A DNA stretch of 64,000 nt from Dyadobacter sp. NIV53 (GTDB lineage: Bacteria > Bacteroidota > Bacteroidia > Cytophagales > Spirosomataceae), in assembly GCF_019711195.1 (NCBI RefSeq), contig NZ_CP081299.1, positions 4,190,001 through 4,254,000 on the forward strand, in the 5' to 3' direction. Under the pieces are notes generated by a model. It searched no databases. It was not told the DNA's origin and saw nothing but the letters and a program-made list of their open reading frames with translations. Shown here piece by piece: positions 1 to 8,289 of this stretch. The position numbers were made by a program, and so were the translations under genes. The stretch's first letter is position 1. The number at the start of each line of letters is the position of its first letter.

Positions 1-91
1 TGAAACCAGGAGAATAATTTCAATGGGAATAGAAGCTGCAAACCAGTCACCAATCGAAAGAGCATTTAATGTTGGTGTAATGCAGGTTTAG
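1..91 (+). CDS. C-terminal end of an unidentified protein (partial)
   Basis: An open frame enters from the left edge and stops at TAG 89-91. The visible tail ends in ERAFNVGVMQV. It is followed a few bases later by a strong hairpin terminator, as expected for the end of a real gene. The visible 29 codons are too few to recognise the family, so no function is proposed. Confidence 0.6.
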   Translation, partial: ETRRIISMGIEAANQSPIERAFNVGVMQV

Positions 92-97
92 CAGGTT

Positions 98-138
98 AAA
101 ACACAAAAAGCCGTCCATTTGGACGGCTTTTTGTGTTT
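98..138. terminator. Strong bidirectional hairpin terminator
   Basis: Positions 98-115/116 and 121-138 form a perfect stem of about 18 bp (GCCGTCC core) around the loop ATTT. It starts with an A-run and ends with a T-run, so it can terminate both the plus-strand gene ending at 91 and the minus-strand gene ending at 160. Confidence 0.9.
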
Positions 139-159
139 ACTTTATTATTCATGGGCTAA

Positions 160-447
160 TTAAGCTTCTCTTATTTCAAGAAGCATTTCATCAGTAATAT
201 TATTTTTTTCCTTAAAATCGGAAACGGTTTCTACAAATGATGTGTGCAGTCCTTCAATATTTTCCAGGTTTTTATAAGCACCGTCATATATTGTGGCAAT
301 TGATTTCTCAAGTTCCTGAATATTAAGGTTCATATTTTCAGTTTCAATCTGGCCTATCTTCTTAATTACGGCAGTTTCGCTATTTTTTAAATCTTCGAGT
401 TCGCGAAGAATTTTTTCCATTGACTTAAATTTCTCGATCTTATCCAT
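160..447 (-). CDS. Hypothetical small coiled-coil protein
   Basis: This is a 95-residue acidic protein with no signal peptide and no membrane segment. It is rich in Glu, Lys, Leu and Ile in a pattern that suggests one or two long alpha helices or coiled coils (roughly residues 5-55 and 60-95). It contains no cysteine and no recognisable catalytic motif. It lies alone between the terminator at 98-138 and a divergently transcribed esterase gene. The ATG at 447 is preceded by a purine-rich stretch. I do not recognise the family. The frame could in principle be spurious, but its composition is protein-like. Confidence 0.6.
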   Translation of the reverse strand: MDKIEKFKSMEKILRELEDLKNSETAVIKKIGQIETENMNLNIQELEKSIATIYDGAYKNLENIEGLHTSFVETVSDFKEKNNITDEMLLEIREA

Positions 448-591
448 AACTTCTTATTTAATGTTGTTAGCAATAGTTAAAATATCATGCCATCAACTTA
501 TTGGATTCTGATATGCATTGATTATCATCAGTTTTTATAATTAGAAAGTGGATTGCCCGGTAAATTCTCATACCAATTTCCTTTGTTTTTT

Positions 592-2547
592 ATGGATAGA
601 AATACAGTTAAATGGATATTGTCTTTACTATATATCCTTGCCGGATTTGAGGTTTTTGGACAATCCGGCGGAAAAAATATTCCCGAAGCTTTAACCAATT
701 GGAAAGGTTTTGAAAAACATGAGTTCGAATTCGAAAACCGAAATGCGTGGTATGTAAAACCTAATCAGGCGCTGCCCGGAAATCCGTGGGTTTGGCGCGC
801 ACATTTCCCTACCTGGCATACGGAAATGGATAGTATCCTGCTTACCCGTGGCTTTCATATTGTTTATGTGAATACGAATGACATGTTTGGTCATCCCAAA
901 GCCATGCAGGTTTGGGATGATTTTTACGATTATCTGGTCAGGGAAAAACAGTTTGCTCCCAAAGTCGCTTTGGAAGGTGTGAGCCGGGGTGGGTTATATG
1001 TGTACGGCTGGGCGAAGCGAAATCCGGATAAGGTAAGTTGTATCTATGCTGAAGCACCGGTTTGTGATCCGAAAAGCTGGCCGGGAGGAAAAGGCAAAGG
1101 GCCGGGATCTGAAAAAGACTGGGCTTCATGGCTTGAACAATACGGCTTAACTGAAAAAGAAGCAGAAAGTTTTAATGATACTCCTTTAAACGACCTGAGT
1201 GGTCTTGCTGCATTTAAGGTACCAATCCTGCACGTAATTGGTTTGGAAGATAAATTGGTTCCGCCTGCTGAAAATTCTGACCTGTTGGTACAAAATTATT
1301 TAAAATTGGGCGGTCCGGTAAGCGTTTATCCTATGACTCGAGGTGAACAAACTTTGGAAGGACATCATTTTTCCATAGAACACCCTGAATTTTTTGCCAA
1401 TTTCATCTATGAAAACAGCGTACCGGTTCAAAAGCCGTTGCCTTCCTCCGCTTACATTGAAGTGAACCAGGGTTTGGGCAATGCATATGAAAAATTTAAA
1501 ACCGCAAAAAGAGGTACAGTTGCATTCCTGGGCGGATCAATTACACACAATCCTGGCTGGCGTAACAAAACGGCACAATACTTACAGGAACATTTTCGGG
1601 AAACAGAATTTACTTTCATAACTGCCGGGATTCCATCACTGGGAAGCACGCCGCACGCTTTTCGTTTTGAAAAAGATGTATTGTCAAAAGGAATCCCCGA
1701 TTTGCTATTTGTGGAGGCAGCAGTAAATGACAGAACCAATGGATTTACTGAAAAAGCACAGATACGTGCATTAGAAGGTATTTTGAGACAAATGTATTTC
1801 AAAAATCCAAAAGCCGGTACTGTGATAATGGCTTTTGCAGATCCTGATAAAAATGCTGATTATGATGATGGGAAAGAGCCTGTTGAAGTTGCAGTTCACC
1901 AAAAAATTGCCAGCTATTATGGTGCTTCCTATATCAATCTGGCAAAAGAAGTTTATGACAAGATGAAGGCAGGAGAATTTTCCTGGAAGTATGATTTTAA
2001 AGATTTGCACCCTTCTCCGTTCGGGCAGGAAATCTATTTTCAAACTATAAAAGAACTGTTAAGATTAACTCCTGAACAGGCTTATAAGGATATAGAACTT
2101 CCAACAGCAATTGATAAGTTCTCATATGAAAAAGCGGGTTATCGTCCTGTTGCAGAAGCAAAAAAACTGGCTGGATTTAAAGTGGATCCAAATTGGAAAC
2201 CAAAAGATAACGTTTCAACAAGGGAAGGTTTTGTAAATGTTTCTATGCTGGTAAGTGAAAGTGCAGGTTCTTCTTTTGAATTTGATTTTAAAGGCCAGGG
2301 AGTGGGAATCGCAATTATTTCCGGTCCGGATGCCGGGAAAGTTTCTTATTCCATTGATGGCAAAAAAGCACAAACACTGGATCTGTTTACGCAATGGAGC
2401 ACGCAATTACACTTGCCCTGGTACCTGATGCTGAACGATGGACTTTTATCAGGAAAGCATACTTTAAAACTAAGTATTGTTTCTGATAAGAATGAGAAGA
2501 GTATTGGAAATGCCTGCCGGGTAGTTTATTTTTTGGTGAATGAATGA
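592..2547 (+). CDS. Secreted two-domain esterase: alpha/beta hydrolase plus SGNH/GDSL hydrolase
   Basis: The protein appears to join two hydrolase folds after a signal peptide (residues 1-24, hydrophobic core ending at VFG-Q). The N-terminal half is an alpha/beta hydrolase with nucleophile elbow GVSRGG (Ser131). The second half is an SGNH hydrolase with block I GGSIT (Ser316) and block V DLHP (Asp471, His473). About 130 more residues form a probable beta-rich C-terminal domain. It is likely exported to the periplasm or outer surface and may deacylate carbohydrate or another ester substrate; the substrate is unknown. The frame is open back to a TTG at 553, but the ATG at 592 gives a proper signal peptide and is preferred. 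It precedes, on the other strand, a toxin/antitoxin pair. Confidence 0.85.
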   Translation: MDRNTVKWILSLLYILAGFEVFGQSGGKNIPEALTNWKGFEKHEFEFENRNAWYVKPNQALPGNPWVWRAHFPTWHTEMDSILLTRGFHIVYVNTNDMFGHPKAMQVWDDFYDYLVREKQFAPKVALEGVSRGGLYVYGWAKRNPDKVSCIYAEAPVCDPKSWPGGKGKGPGSEKDWASWLEQYGLTEKEAESFNDTPLNDLSGLAAFKVPILHVIGLEDKLVPPAENSDLLVQNYLKLGGPVSVYPMTRGEQTLEGHHFSIEHPEFFANFIYENSVPVQKPLPSSAYIEVNQGLGNAYEKFKTAKRGTVAFLGGSITHNPGWRNKTAQYLQEHFRETEFTFITAGIPSLGSTPHAFRFEKDVLSKGIPDLLFVEAAVNDRTNGFTEKAQIRALEGILRQMYFKNPKAGTVIMAFADPDKNADYDDGKEPVEVAVHQKIASYYGASYINLAKEVYDKMKAGEFSWKYDFKDLHPSPFGQEIYFQTIKELLRLTPEQAYKDIELPTAIDKFSYEKAGYRPVAEAKKLAGFKVDPNWKPKDNVSTREGFVNVSMLVSESAGSSFEFDFKGQGVGIAIISGPDAGKVSYSIDGKKAQTLDLFTQWSTQLHLPWYLMLNDGLLSGKHTLKLSIVSDKNEKSIGNACRVVYFLVNE

Positions 2548-2570
2548 GAGGCACTATTCAAACCTTAATC

Positions 2571-2942
2571 TTAAAATTCTAATAAAATTAAATCCAGATC
2601 AGGAATAGTTGCGAAACCTTTATCAAAAGTGATAAGTTCAATTTTTAGAAATTGAGCAGTTGCCGCAATAATAGCGTCAGGAAGTTTAATTCTCCTGATT
2701 TTTTTAAGGTTAATTGTAAAATCTTTAATTTTTGGAAGAATTTCAACTATTGAGCAGTCTTTCAAAAATTCCTTAATAGCCAGATTAGTTTGATCGTCCA
2801 ATCCAGGATAACTAAGTAATTCTATTTCTGTTATAATAGAAATGAAAATTTCGTTGCCATCCAATGCATTAATAGCTTTTGGATGTTCATTGAAAAAATA
2901 GATAAGAGTGTTGGTATCAGCTAAAACTCTATTCCCACTCAT
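2571..2942 (-). CDS. PIN-domain (VapC-like) ribonuclease toxin
   Basis: The 123-residue protein has the PIN-domain pattern: Asp9 in LADTNTL, Glu39/Glu41 in TEIELL, Asp89 in KLPDAIIAATA and Asp107 in TFDKGF. These acidic residues bind the metal ions used for RNA cleavage in the VapC family. Its start overlaps the end of the upstream small gene (2929-3105) by 14 bases, so the two are translationally coupled, the usual toxin/antitoxin arrangement with the antitoxin first. The target RNA is unknown. Confidence 0.9.
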   Translation of the reverse strand: MSGNRVLADTNTLIYFFNEHPKAINALDGNEIFISIITEIELLSYPGLDDQTNLAIKEFLKDCSIVEILPKIKDFTINLKKIRRIKLPDAIIAATAQFLKIELITFDKGFATIPDLDLILLEF

Positions 2943-3105
2943 TTCTTATTTGCTTTTGGTAAGTAAGGCCATCAACGGGAAATTTTATTTTACCGGTATA
3001 TTTTTTTGCATCAAATCCTTTGCGGGTAGCTCTTTCCTCTGCAATTGCTTTCATTGCATCTTTAACTGCCGTAGCAGGTGCATCTTTCTTGATTGTTACG
3101 ACCAT
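2929..3105 (-). CDS. Small antitoxin of the PIN toxin
   Basis: Translating the minus strand from ATG 3103-3105 gives a 58-residue basic/acidic protein beginning MVVTIKKDAPATAVKDAMK and ending RNEWE. The first part is helical, and the tail (GKIKFPVDGLTYQKQ) would suit the role of wrapping a toxin groove. The stop lies inside the toxin gene (14-base overlap). No clear ribbon-helix-helix or AbrB motif is visible, so the antitoxin class is not assigned; the role is inferred from its position. Antitoxins of this kind usually repress their own promoter. Confidence 0.75.
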   Translation of the reverse strand: MVVTIKKDAPATAVKDAMKAIAEERATRKGFDAKKYTGKIKFPVDGLTYQKQIRNEWE

Positions 3106-3166
3106 TTTTATAGTTTTTATACAATTTTACAATATTTTTAATTAGAATTCAATTGTTATACGTTTG

Positions 3167-4080
3167 TCACTTCAAAGTCTGCGTAGTATAGGTACTCTCA
3201 AAGATCTTGTCTGCATTTGCCGCTTCAAAACCGTCGCGACGGTGTTTTCTGGTGATTTGATTTCCTGGTAAATGTTTGAATTCCGGCAAGACTTTTCTCT
3301 CTGCAAATTCTACGTAAGACCCCGATATTTTCAACGTTTCTCCATCTGCAAATTCTGCATCGATCATTTGGGCAATTGTAGCACTTTGCAGTAACCCTCC
3401 ATCCGGACTGATTTTTATTTTTCCGCCGGAAGTATTGAGTTTAATGCCGTTTTCTTCCAGAAACACATTGAAATTTGCAACTGTATTATAACCTTCGGGT
3501 AAATTATGTACGCTGATTGTGAAGTGATTAAGGTAATAACGATTGTATATGACCCAGGCTGCATATTCACTTTCTTTCAGCAGTGTTTGATAATCAGCAA
3601 CGGTGGGAGTGCGCCAAAGCGGGCGATGAAGAAATGCATCCACGTCCAGGCCATTATCTAAATTAAGATGATCAACGGGATCACTGGTCACTTCATCAGT
3701 ATAGCTGTAAATAATTTTCTGACTTTCTTCTGACAAATCTCCAACACGAAGTTCACTTACAAAAATCCGCGGATCGGTTTCACGTGGCGGGCTGTACCAC
3801 CAGGCATCCAGCTTTTTACCTTCAAAAAAATAATGCTCTTTTTTTCATATCCATAATGAAGAAATATCTTTTCAAAAGACTGAATTCCCAATTGCGGAAC
3901 GCCCATAGTCCGGAAAGCAATATGGTCATTTTCTATCCCCTCCATAGTTTCAATAATCCCGGCCCGAGTCATTGCATTAATAATTGTTTTTACATCGGGA
4001 ACACGTTCCTTATATCTGGACATAAGGCCATTCAGAACAATATCCAGCGTTTCATTTTTTTGTGTTGATAAAGGATTCAT
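3167..4080 (-). pseudogene. DUF1338 protein (2-oxoadipate dioxygenase/decarboxylase-like), frameshifted
   Basis: Two adjacent minus-strand frames, 107 residues from ATG 4080 and 189 residues ending at 3167, are halves of one DUF1338 family protein of about 304 residues. Members of this family include the HglS-type iron-dependent enzyme of lysine breakdown. The N-terminal half carries DHIAFRTMG with the expected metal-ligand His. The C-terminal half carries the conserved TRKHRRDGFEAANADKIF region. The frame breaks at a T7 run (plus strand 3839-3845; A7 in the mRNA). One extra A would restore EKKEHYFFEGKKLDAWWY and join both halves without loss. On the mRNA the break is also an A AAA AAG heptamer in frame, so a -1 slip would have the same effect. 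Sequencing error is the most likely cause. Confidence 0.85.
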
Positions 4081-4382
4081 ATCAATTATGGTTATTGAAA
4101 TAAAAATACGGGAATCGGATTATACAATTGATTATCAGCAAATAACTCCTGAATTTCTTAATTTTGAATATAACCGGAAACAAAAGTTGCTGCAAAACAG
4201 ATAGAAATCAGGGTGCTTTATTCTTTGTACTAATAAACGTCAATGTAAGAAGAATAAGGTTTTTAAGTTTGAAAAATCTTAAGATCACTGTCAGAATCCA
4301 TTCCAGGGATACTATTTGCTTTAAAAATTTGTTTTATAAATATAGTAAGAAAAAGTATTATCAATAAGGCAAGTGTTCAATC
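4081..4382. other. Intergenic region without recognisable gene
   Basis: This 302-base AT-rich gap separates the divergent DUF1338 and DUF1549 genes and should contain both promoters. I see no convincing TAnnTTTG element, hairpin or RNA gene. An open frame at 4164-4367 has an unlikely composition (many Arg, Lys and Cys in low-complexity order) and is not called. Confidence 0.5.
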
Positions 4383-6704
4383 ATGAAAAAACATCTTTTC
4401 TTTTCTGCAGGAATTATACTGGCCATTGGAACGATGGTATTTTCCTGTTTTCAAAAGAACGGGACTTTAAAAAGTAAATCGTCAGAAGAGGCTATTAGCT
4501 ATAATTTTAATGTCAGGCCTATTTTGTCGGATAAATGTTTTGCATGCCATGGCCCAGATGCTAAAAAACGCGAAGCGGGTTTACGGCTCGACATGGCTGA
4601 AAGTGCGTATGCCAAATTGAAAGATGGCAAAGGCGTTGCCATCTTTCCCGGAAAACCTGAACAGTCAGAATTATACAAAAGAATCACATCCATTGACCCT
4701 GAGTACCAAATGCCCACACCCGAATCTCATTTGGGGTTATTAAGTGAGGCTGAAATCAGCACCGTGAAAAAATGGATTGAACAAGGTGGTAAATATGAAA
4801 AACACTGGGCATTTTCTGCACCCGTACTTCCCAAAGTTCCTGAAATAGAAAAAGAAGAGTGGCCAAAAAATGAAATTGACCACTTTGTTTTGAAAAAGAT
4901 AGAAAATGCCGGTCTCGCACCCAATGAAGAAGCAGACAAAAGTCATTTGTTAAAAAGGGTAGCGTTGGATCTGACTGGTTTGCCGCCGACTTTGGAACTT
5001 CAAAATAAATTTGAAGCCGATAAAAGTGACAAGGCATACGAAAATATAGTGAACGAATTACTTGCCCAAAAAACGTACGGCGAGAAAATGGCCATTTACT
5101 GGCTTGATATGGCGCGTTATGCGGATTCGTACGGCTATCAGGATGATGAGGTGAGAACACAATGGCCATGGCGCGACTGGCTGATTAATTCTTTTAATAA
5201 AAATATGCCTTATGACCAGTTTCTGACCTGGCAGATTGCAGGGGATATGTTGCCTAATGCAAGTAAAGAACAGATTCTGGCCACGGCTTTTTTTCGAAAC
5301 CATAAGTATACAGAAGAGGGAGGCGTTATACCGGAAGAGTACCGGATTGAGTATAATATTGATAAAACAAAGACTTTCAGTACAGGGGTTTTAGGGTTGA
5401 CTGTCGAATGTGCCCAATGCCATGACCATAAATATGACCCGATTTCTCAGGAAGATTATTACCGGCTTTTTGCCTTTTTTAACAACTCGAAGGAAGTTGG
5501 GTATGAAGGAGATGTATCTCAATCCAAACCCGCAAAAAATCCGATCCTGACGATTTCTGATGATGAAGCTAAAAATCTGTTGTCGTTTATCAACCGTCCT
5601 GATACCAGTCGTTTAATTGTTTCTGTTCTCGGAGACAGGGATACTTTACGTGCCACACATATCCTGAACAGAGGCGTTTATGATGCGCCGGGTAGAATTG
5701 TAACGGCGTCTGCACTTCCGGCCGTAATGAAATTCGATACAACTAAAACACCTCAGAACAGGCTTGGATTGGCGAAATGGACAACCAGTAAGAATAATCC
5801 ATTGACAGCCCGGGTTTTTGTCAATCAGGTCTGGCAGGAGTTCTTTGGCCGTGGTATTGTAAAAAGTACGGGTGATTTCGGGATGCAGGGAGAACTGCCT
5901 ACGAATCCGGCTTTGCTGGACTGGTTGGCAGTTGATTTTATGAATCATAACTGGGATATTAAAAGGCTTGTAAAGCAGATTGTCACATCTGCAACTTACC
6001 GGCAATCAGCGAAAATTACGGATGAAAAATTAAAGGCAGACCCTGATAATATTTATCTGTCACGTGGCCCGAGGTACCGCTTACCGGCAGAGTTTGTGCG
6101 CGATATGGTTTTGTCCACAAGCGGCTTGCTTAATCCTAAAATTGGTGGCCCGAGTGTTAAACCATATCAGCCGAAAGGATTGTGGGAATCAGCAACTTCC
6201 GGCCGGGGATCGTTAAAAAGCTATCAGCAGGACAGGGGAGAAGCTTTGTATAGAAGAGGAATGTATACGTTCATTAAACTTACTGTACCACCGCCGTCAA
6301 TGATAATTTTCGATGCCAGCAACCGCGATCATTGTGAAATAAAACGATCCAAAACCAACACACCTTTGCAGGCATTGGTCATGCTTAATGACCCGACTGT
6401 ATTGGAAGCGTCGCGTGTTTTGGCAGAACGTATCACTTTAAAATCTGTCGGTACAGAAGATAAGATCAGGGAATCATTTCAACGGATTGTTTGCAGAAAA
6501 CCTACAGATAAAGAAATGAAACTGTTGGTTGAATACTACAACGATGAGGAAAGAATATTAGCTCAGGATAAAAAGCTGGCACATAAAGTATTGAATGTAG
6601 GTGAGCATCCGCACGAAGCTAAGGTAAACGAGAACAAAGCAGCGGCACTGATGCGTGTGATCAATACACTTTACAATATGGAAGAAACAATAACGAAATC
6701 TTGA
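4383..6704 (+). CDS. DUF1549/DUF1553 planctomycete-type cytochrome lipoprotein
   Basis: The 773-residue protein starts with a lipoprotein signal (lipobox VFSC, Cys22). A PSCyt1 haem domain follows with CFACH (residues 52-56), then DUF1549 (about 150-360), which contains a second CxxCH, CAQCH at 343-347, and then DUF1553 (about 440-740). Such proteins are exported and encoded beside DUF1501 genes in Planctomycetes and Bacteroidota. Their reaction is not established, but redox chemistry on sugars or sulfated glycans has been suggested from context. It is the first of three same-strand genes (next at 6829 and 8290) that probably act together. Confidence 0.9.
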   Translation: MKKHLFFSAGIILAIGTMVFSCFQKNGTLKSKSSEEAISYNFNVRPILSDKCFACHGPDAKKREAGLRLDMAESAYAKLKDGKGVAIFPGKPEQSELYKRITSIDPEYQMPTPESHLGLLSEAEISTVKKWIEQGGKYEKHWAFSAPVLPKVPEIEKEEWPKNEIDHFVLKKIENAGLAPNEEADKSHLLKRVALDLTGLPPTLELQNKFEADKSDKAYENIVNELLAQKTYGEKMAIYWLDMARYADSYGYQDDEVRTQWPWRDWLINSFNKNMPYDQFLTWQIAGDMLPNASKEQILATAFFRNHKYTEEGGVIPEEYRIEYNIDKTKTFSTGVLGLTVECAQCHDHKYDPISQEDYYRLFAFFNNSKEVGYEGDVSQSKPAKNPILTISDDEAKNLLSFINRPDTSRLIVSVLGDRDTLRATHILNRGVYDAPGRIVTASALPAVMKFDTTKTPQNRLGLAKWTTSKNNPLTARVFVNQVWQEFFGRGIVKSTGDFGMQGELPTNPALLDWLAVDFMNHNWDIKRLVKQIVTSATYRQSAKITDEKLKADPDNIYLSRGPRYRLPAEFVRDMVLSTSGLLNPKIGGPSVKPYQPKGLWESATSGRGSLKSYQQDRGEALYRRGMYTFIKLTVPPPSMIIFDASNRDHCEIKRSKTNTPLQALVMLNDPTVLEASRVLAERITLKSVGTEDKIRESFQRIVCRKPTDKEMKLLVEYYNDEERILAQDKKLAHKVLNVGEHPHEAKVNENKAAALMRVINTLYNMEETITKS

Positions 6705-6828
6705 AATGATAAAAATAACCGCAGCAGGCACAATGGATTACGTAATGGAACGCAAGACAAGAGCAAAACTATTGCGGCCCATTGCGTTTTACCATAACGT
6801 CAATTGCGGTAAGATGACATGAACAAAA

Positions 6829-8289
6829 ATGGAAAAACAGGTTTTTGATTTCGGAATAAATACCACACGCAGGCATTTTCTATCCAAGCTTAGCTTGGGT
6901 TTGGGAAGTGCCGCGTTGGGATCACTGCTGATTCCCGATATGTTTAAAGGCAGCGGCGGCGATAGTGACATGAACGATCTGGTAGCGGGTTTGCCCCATT
7001 TTGCACCCAAGGCAAAGCGCGTCATTTACCTTTTTCAAAATGGCGCTCCTTCCCAGCTGGATCTGTTTGATTATAAACCGATGCTGAACAAAATGCATGG
7101 ACAGGATTTGCCTGAATCCATTCGTGGCGGTCAGCGGTTAACAGGCATGACTGCCAATCAGGCTAAATTTCCTTTGGCAGGTTCAGTATTTAATTTTAAA
7201 CAGTATGGAAAATCAGGAGCATGGATGAGTGAATTGCTGCCCCATATGGCCAGCATTGCGGATGATCTTTGCATTATTAAAACACTGAATACCGAAGCTA
7301 TCAACCACGATCCGGCCTTGACATTTTTTCAGACCGGAGCGCAGGTAGGAAACCGGCCAAGCATGGGTGCATGGCTGAGTTATGGCCTGGGAAGTGAAAA
7401 TCAGAATTTGCCCGGATTCTGTGTATTGCTTTCACGCGGAAAAGGTAATGGGCAAGGCGTTTATTCCAAATTATGGACAAATGGTTTTCTGGATTCTGTT
7501 CATCAGGGAGTACAGTTCAGCAGCGGGGAGAATCCGGTTTTGTATCTGAATGATCCCGAAGGAATGGATCGTAACCAACGCAGGAAAATGCTGGATAAGC
7601 TTTCAGAATTAAACCAGGGAACTTATGAAGACTTTGGCGATCCTGAAATTACAGCCAAAGTAAAACAATATGAAATGGCTTTCCGGATGCAAACCGCTGT
7701 TCCGGAAATTACTGATATGAGCAAGGAACCGGAGTCTATCGTTAAAATGTACGGCCCCGAATGTTTAGTTCCGGGTACTTATGCCGCCAATTGTCTTTTG
7801 GCAAGAAAGCTTTCTGAACAAGGCGTACGGTTTATTCAGCTTTATCATCAGGGCTGGGATAGCCATGGCGGATTGCCCAATGAAATAAAAGGACAATGTA
7901 TGGACGTGGATCAGGCCTCGGCTGCATTGATTACTGATTTGAAACAACGTGGTTTGTTAGACGAAACACTGGTAATCTGGGGAGGAGAATTTGGCCGGAC
8001 TAATTATTGCCAGGGAACTCTGACGAAAGATAATTATGGCCGCGATCATCATCCCCGGGCATTTACCGTATGGATGGCCGGAGGTGGAATCAAGCCGGGA
8101 ATTGTATATGGCGAGACGGACGAATTTGGATATAATATTGTAAAAGATCCGGTGCATGTTCATGACTTTCACGCAACAATACTGAATCAGTTGGGGCTGG
8201 ATCACGAAAAACTGGTATTCAAAAATCAGGGCCGCCGCTACCGTCTTACCGATGTAGCAGGCAAACTGGTAAAAGGGATTATTGCTTAA
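6829..8289 (+). CDS. DUF1501 family protein with Tat signal
   Basis: The 486-residue protein has a twin-arginine export signal (Arg14-Arg15 in TTRRHFLSKLSLGLG). The DUF1501 body follows, related to the alkaline phosphatase/sulfatase fold. Visible conserved segments include FLFQNGAPSQLDLFD-like text near residue 65, LYHQGWDSHGG (about 340-350), GGEFGRT (about 385) and GRDHHPRAFTVWMAGGG (about 405). These His/Asp-rich blocks are the likely metal site. Export by Tat suggests folding with a cofactor in the cytoplasm. The stop at 8289 directly abuts the next start. It is a standard partner of the preceding DUF1549/DUF1553 protein. Confidence 0.9.
   Translation: MEKQVFDFGINTTRRHFLSKLSLGLGSAALGSLLIPDMFKGSGGDSDMNDLVAGLPHFAPKAKRVIYLFQNGAPSQLDLFDYKPMLNKMHGQDLPESIRGGQRLTGMTANQAKFPLAGSVFNFKQYGKSGAWMSELLPHMASIADDLCIIKTLNTEAINHDPALTFFQTGAQVGNRPSMGAWLSYGLGSENQNLPGFCVLLSRGKGNGQGVYSKLWTNGFLDSVHQGVQFSSGENPVLYLNDPEGMDRNQRRKMLDKLSELNQGTYEDFGDPEITAKVKQYEMAFRMQTAVPEITDMSKEPESIVKMYGPECLVPGTYAANCLLARKLSEQGVRFIQLYHQGWDSHGGLPNEIKGQCMDVDQASAALITDLKQRGLLDETLVIWGGEFGRTNYCQGTLTKDNYGRDHHPRAFTVWMAGGGIKPGIVYGETDEFGYNIVKDPVHVHDFHATILNQLGLDHEKLVFKNQGRRYRLTDVAGKLVKGIIA

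Noticed and set aside
3784..4068. Plus-strand frame opposite DUF1338
   Set aside because: Shadow of the conserved minus-strand gene.
4164..4367. Open frame of 67 codons before the DUF1549 gene
   Set aside because: Basic, low-complexity composition, no family resemblance, and it lies where the promoter of the following gene is expected.
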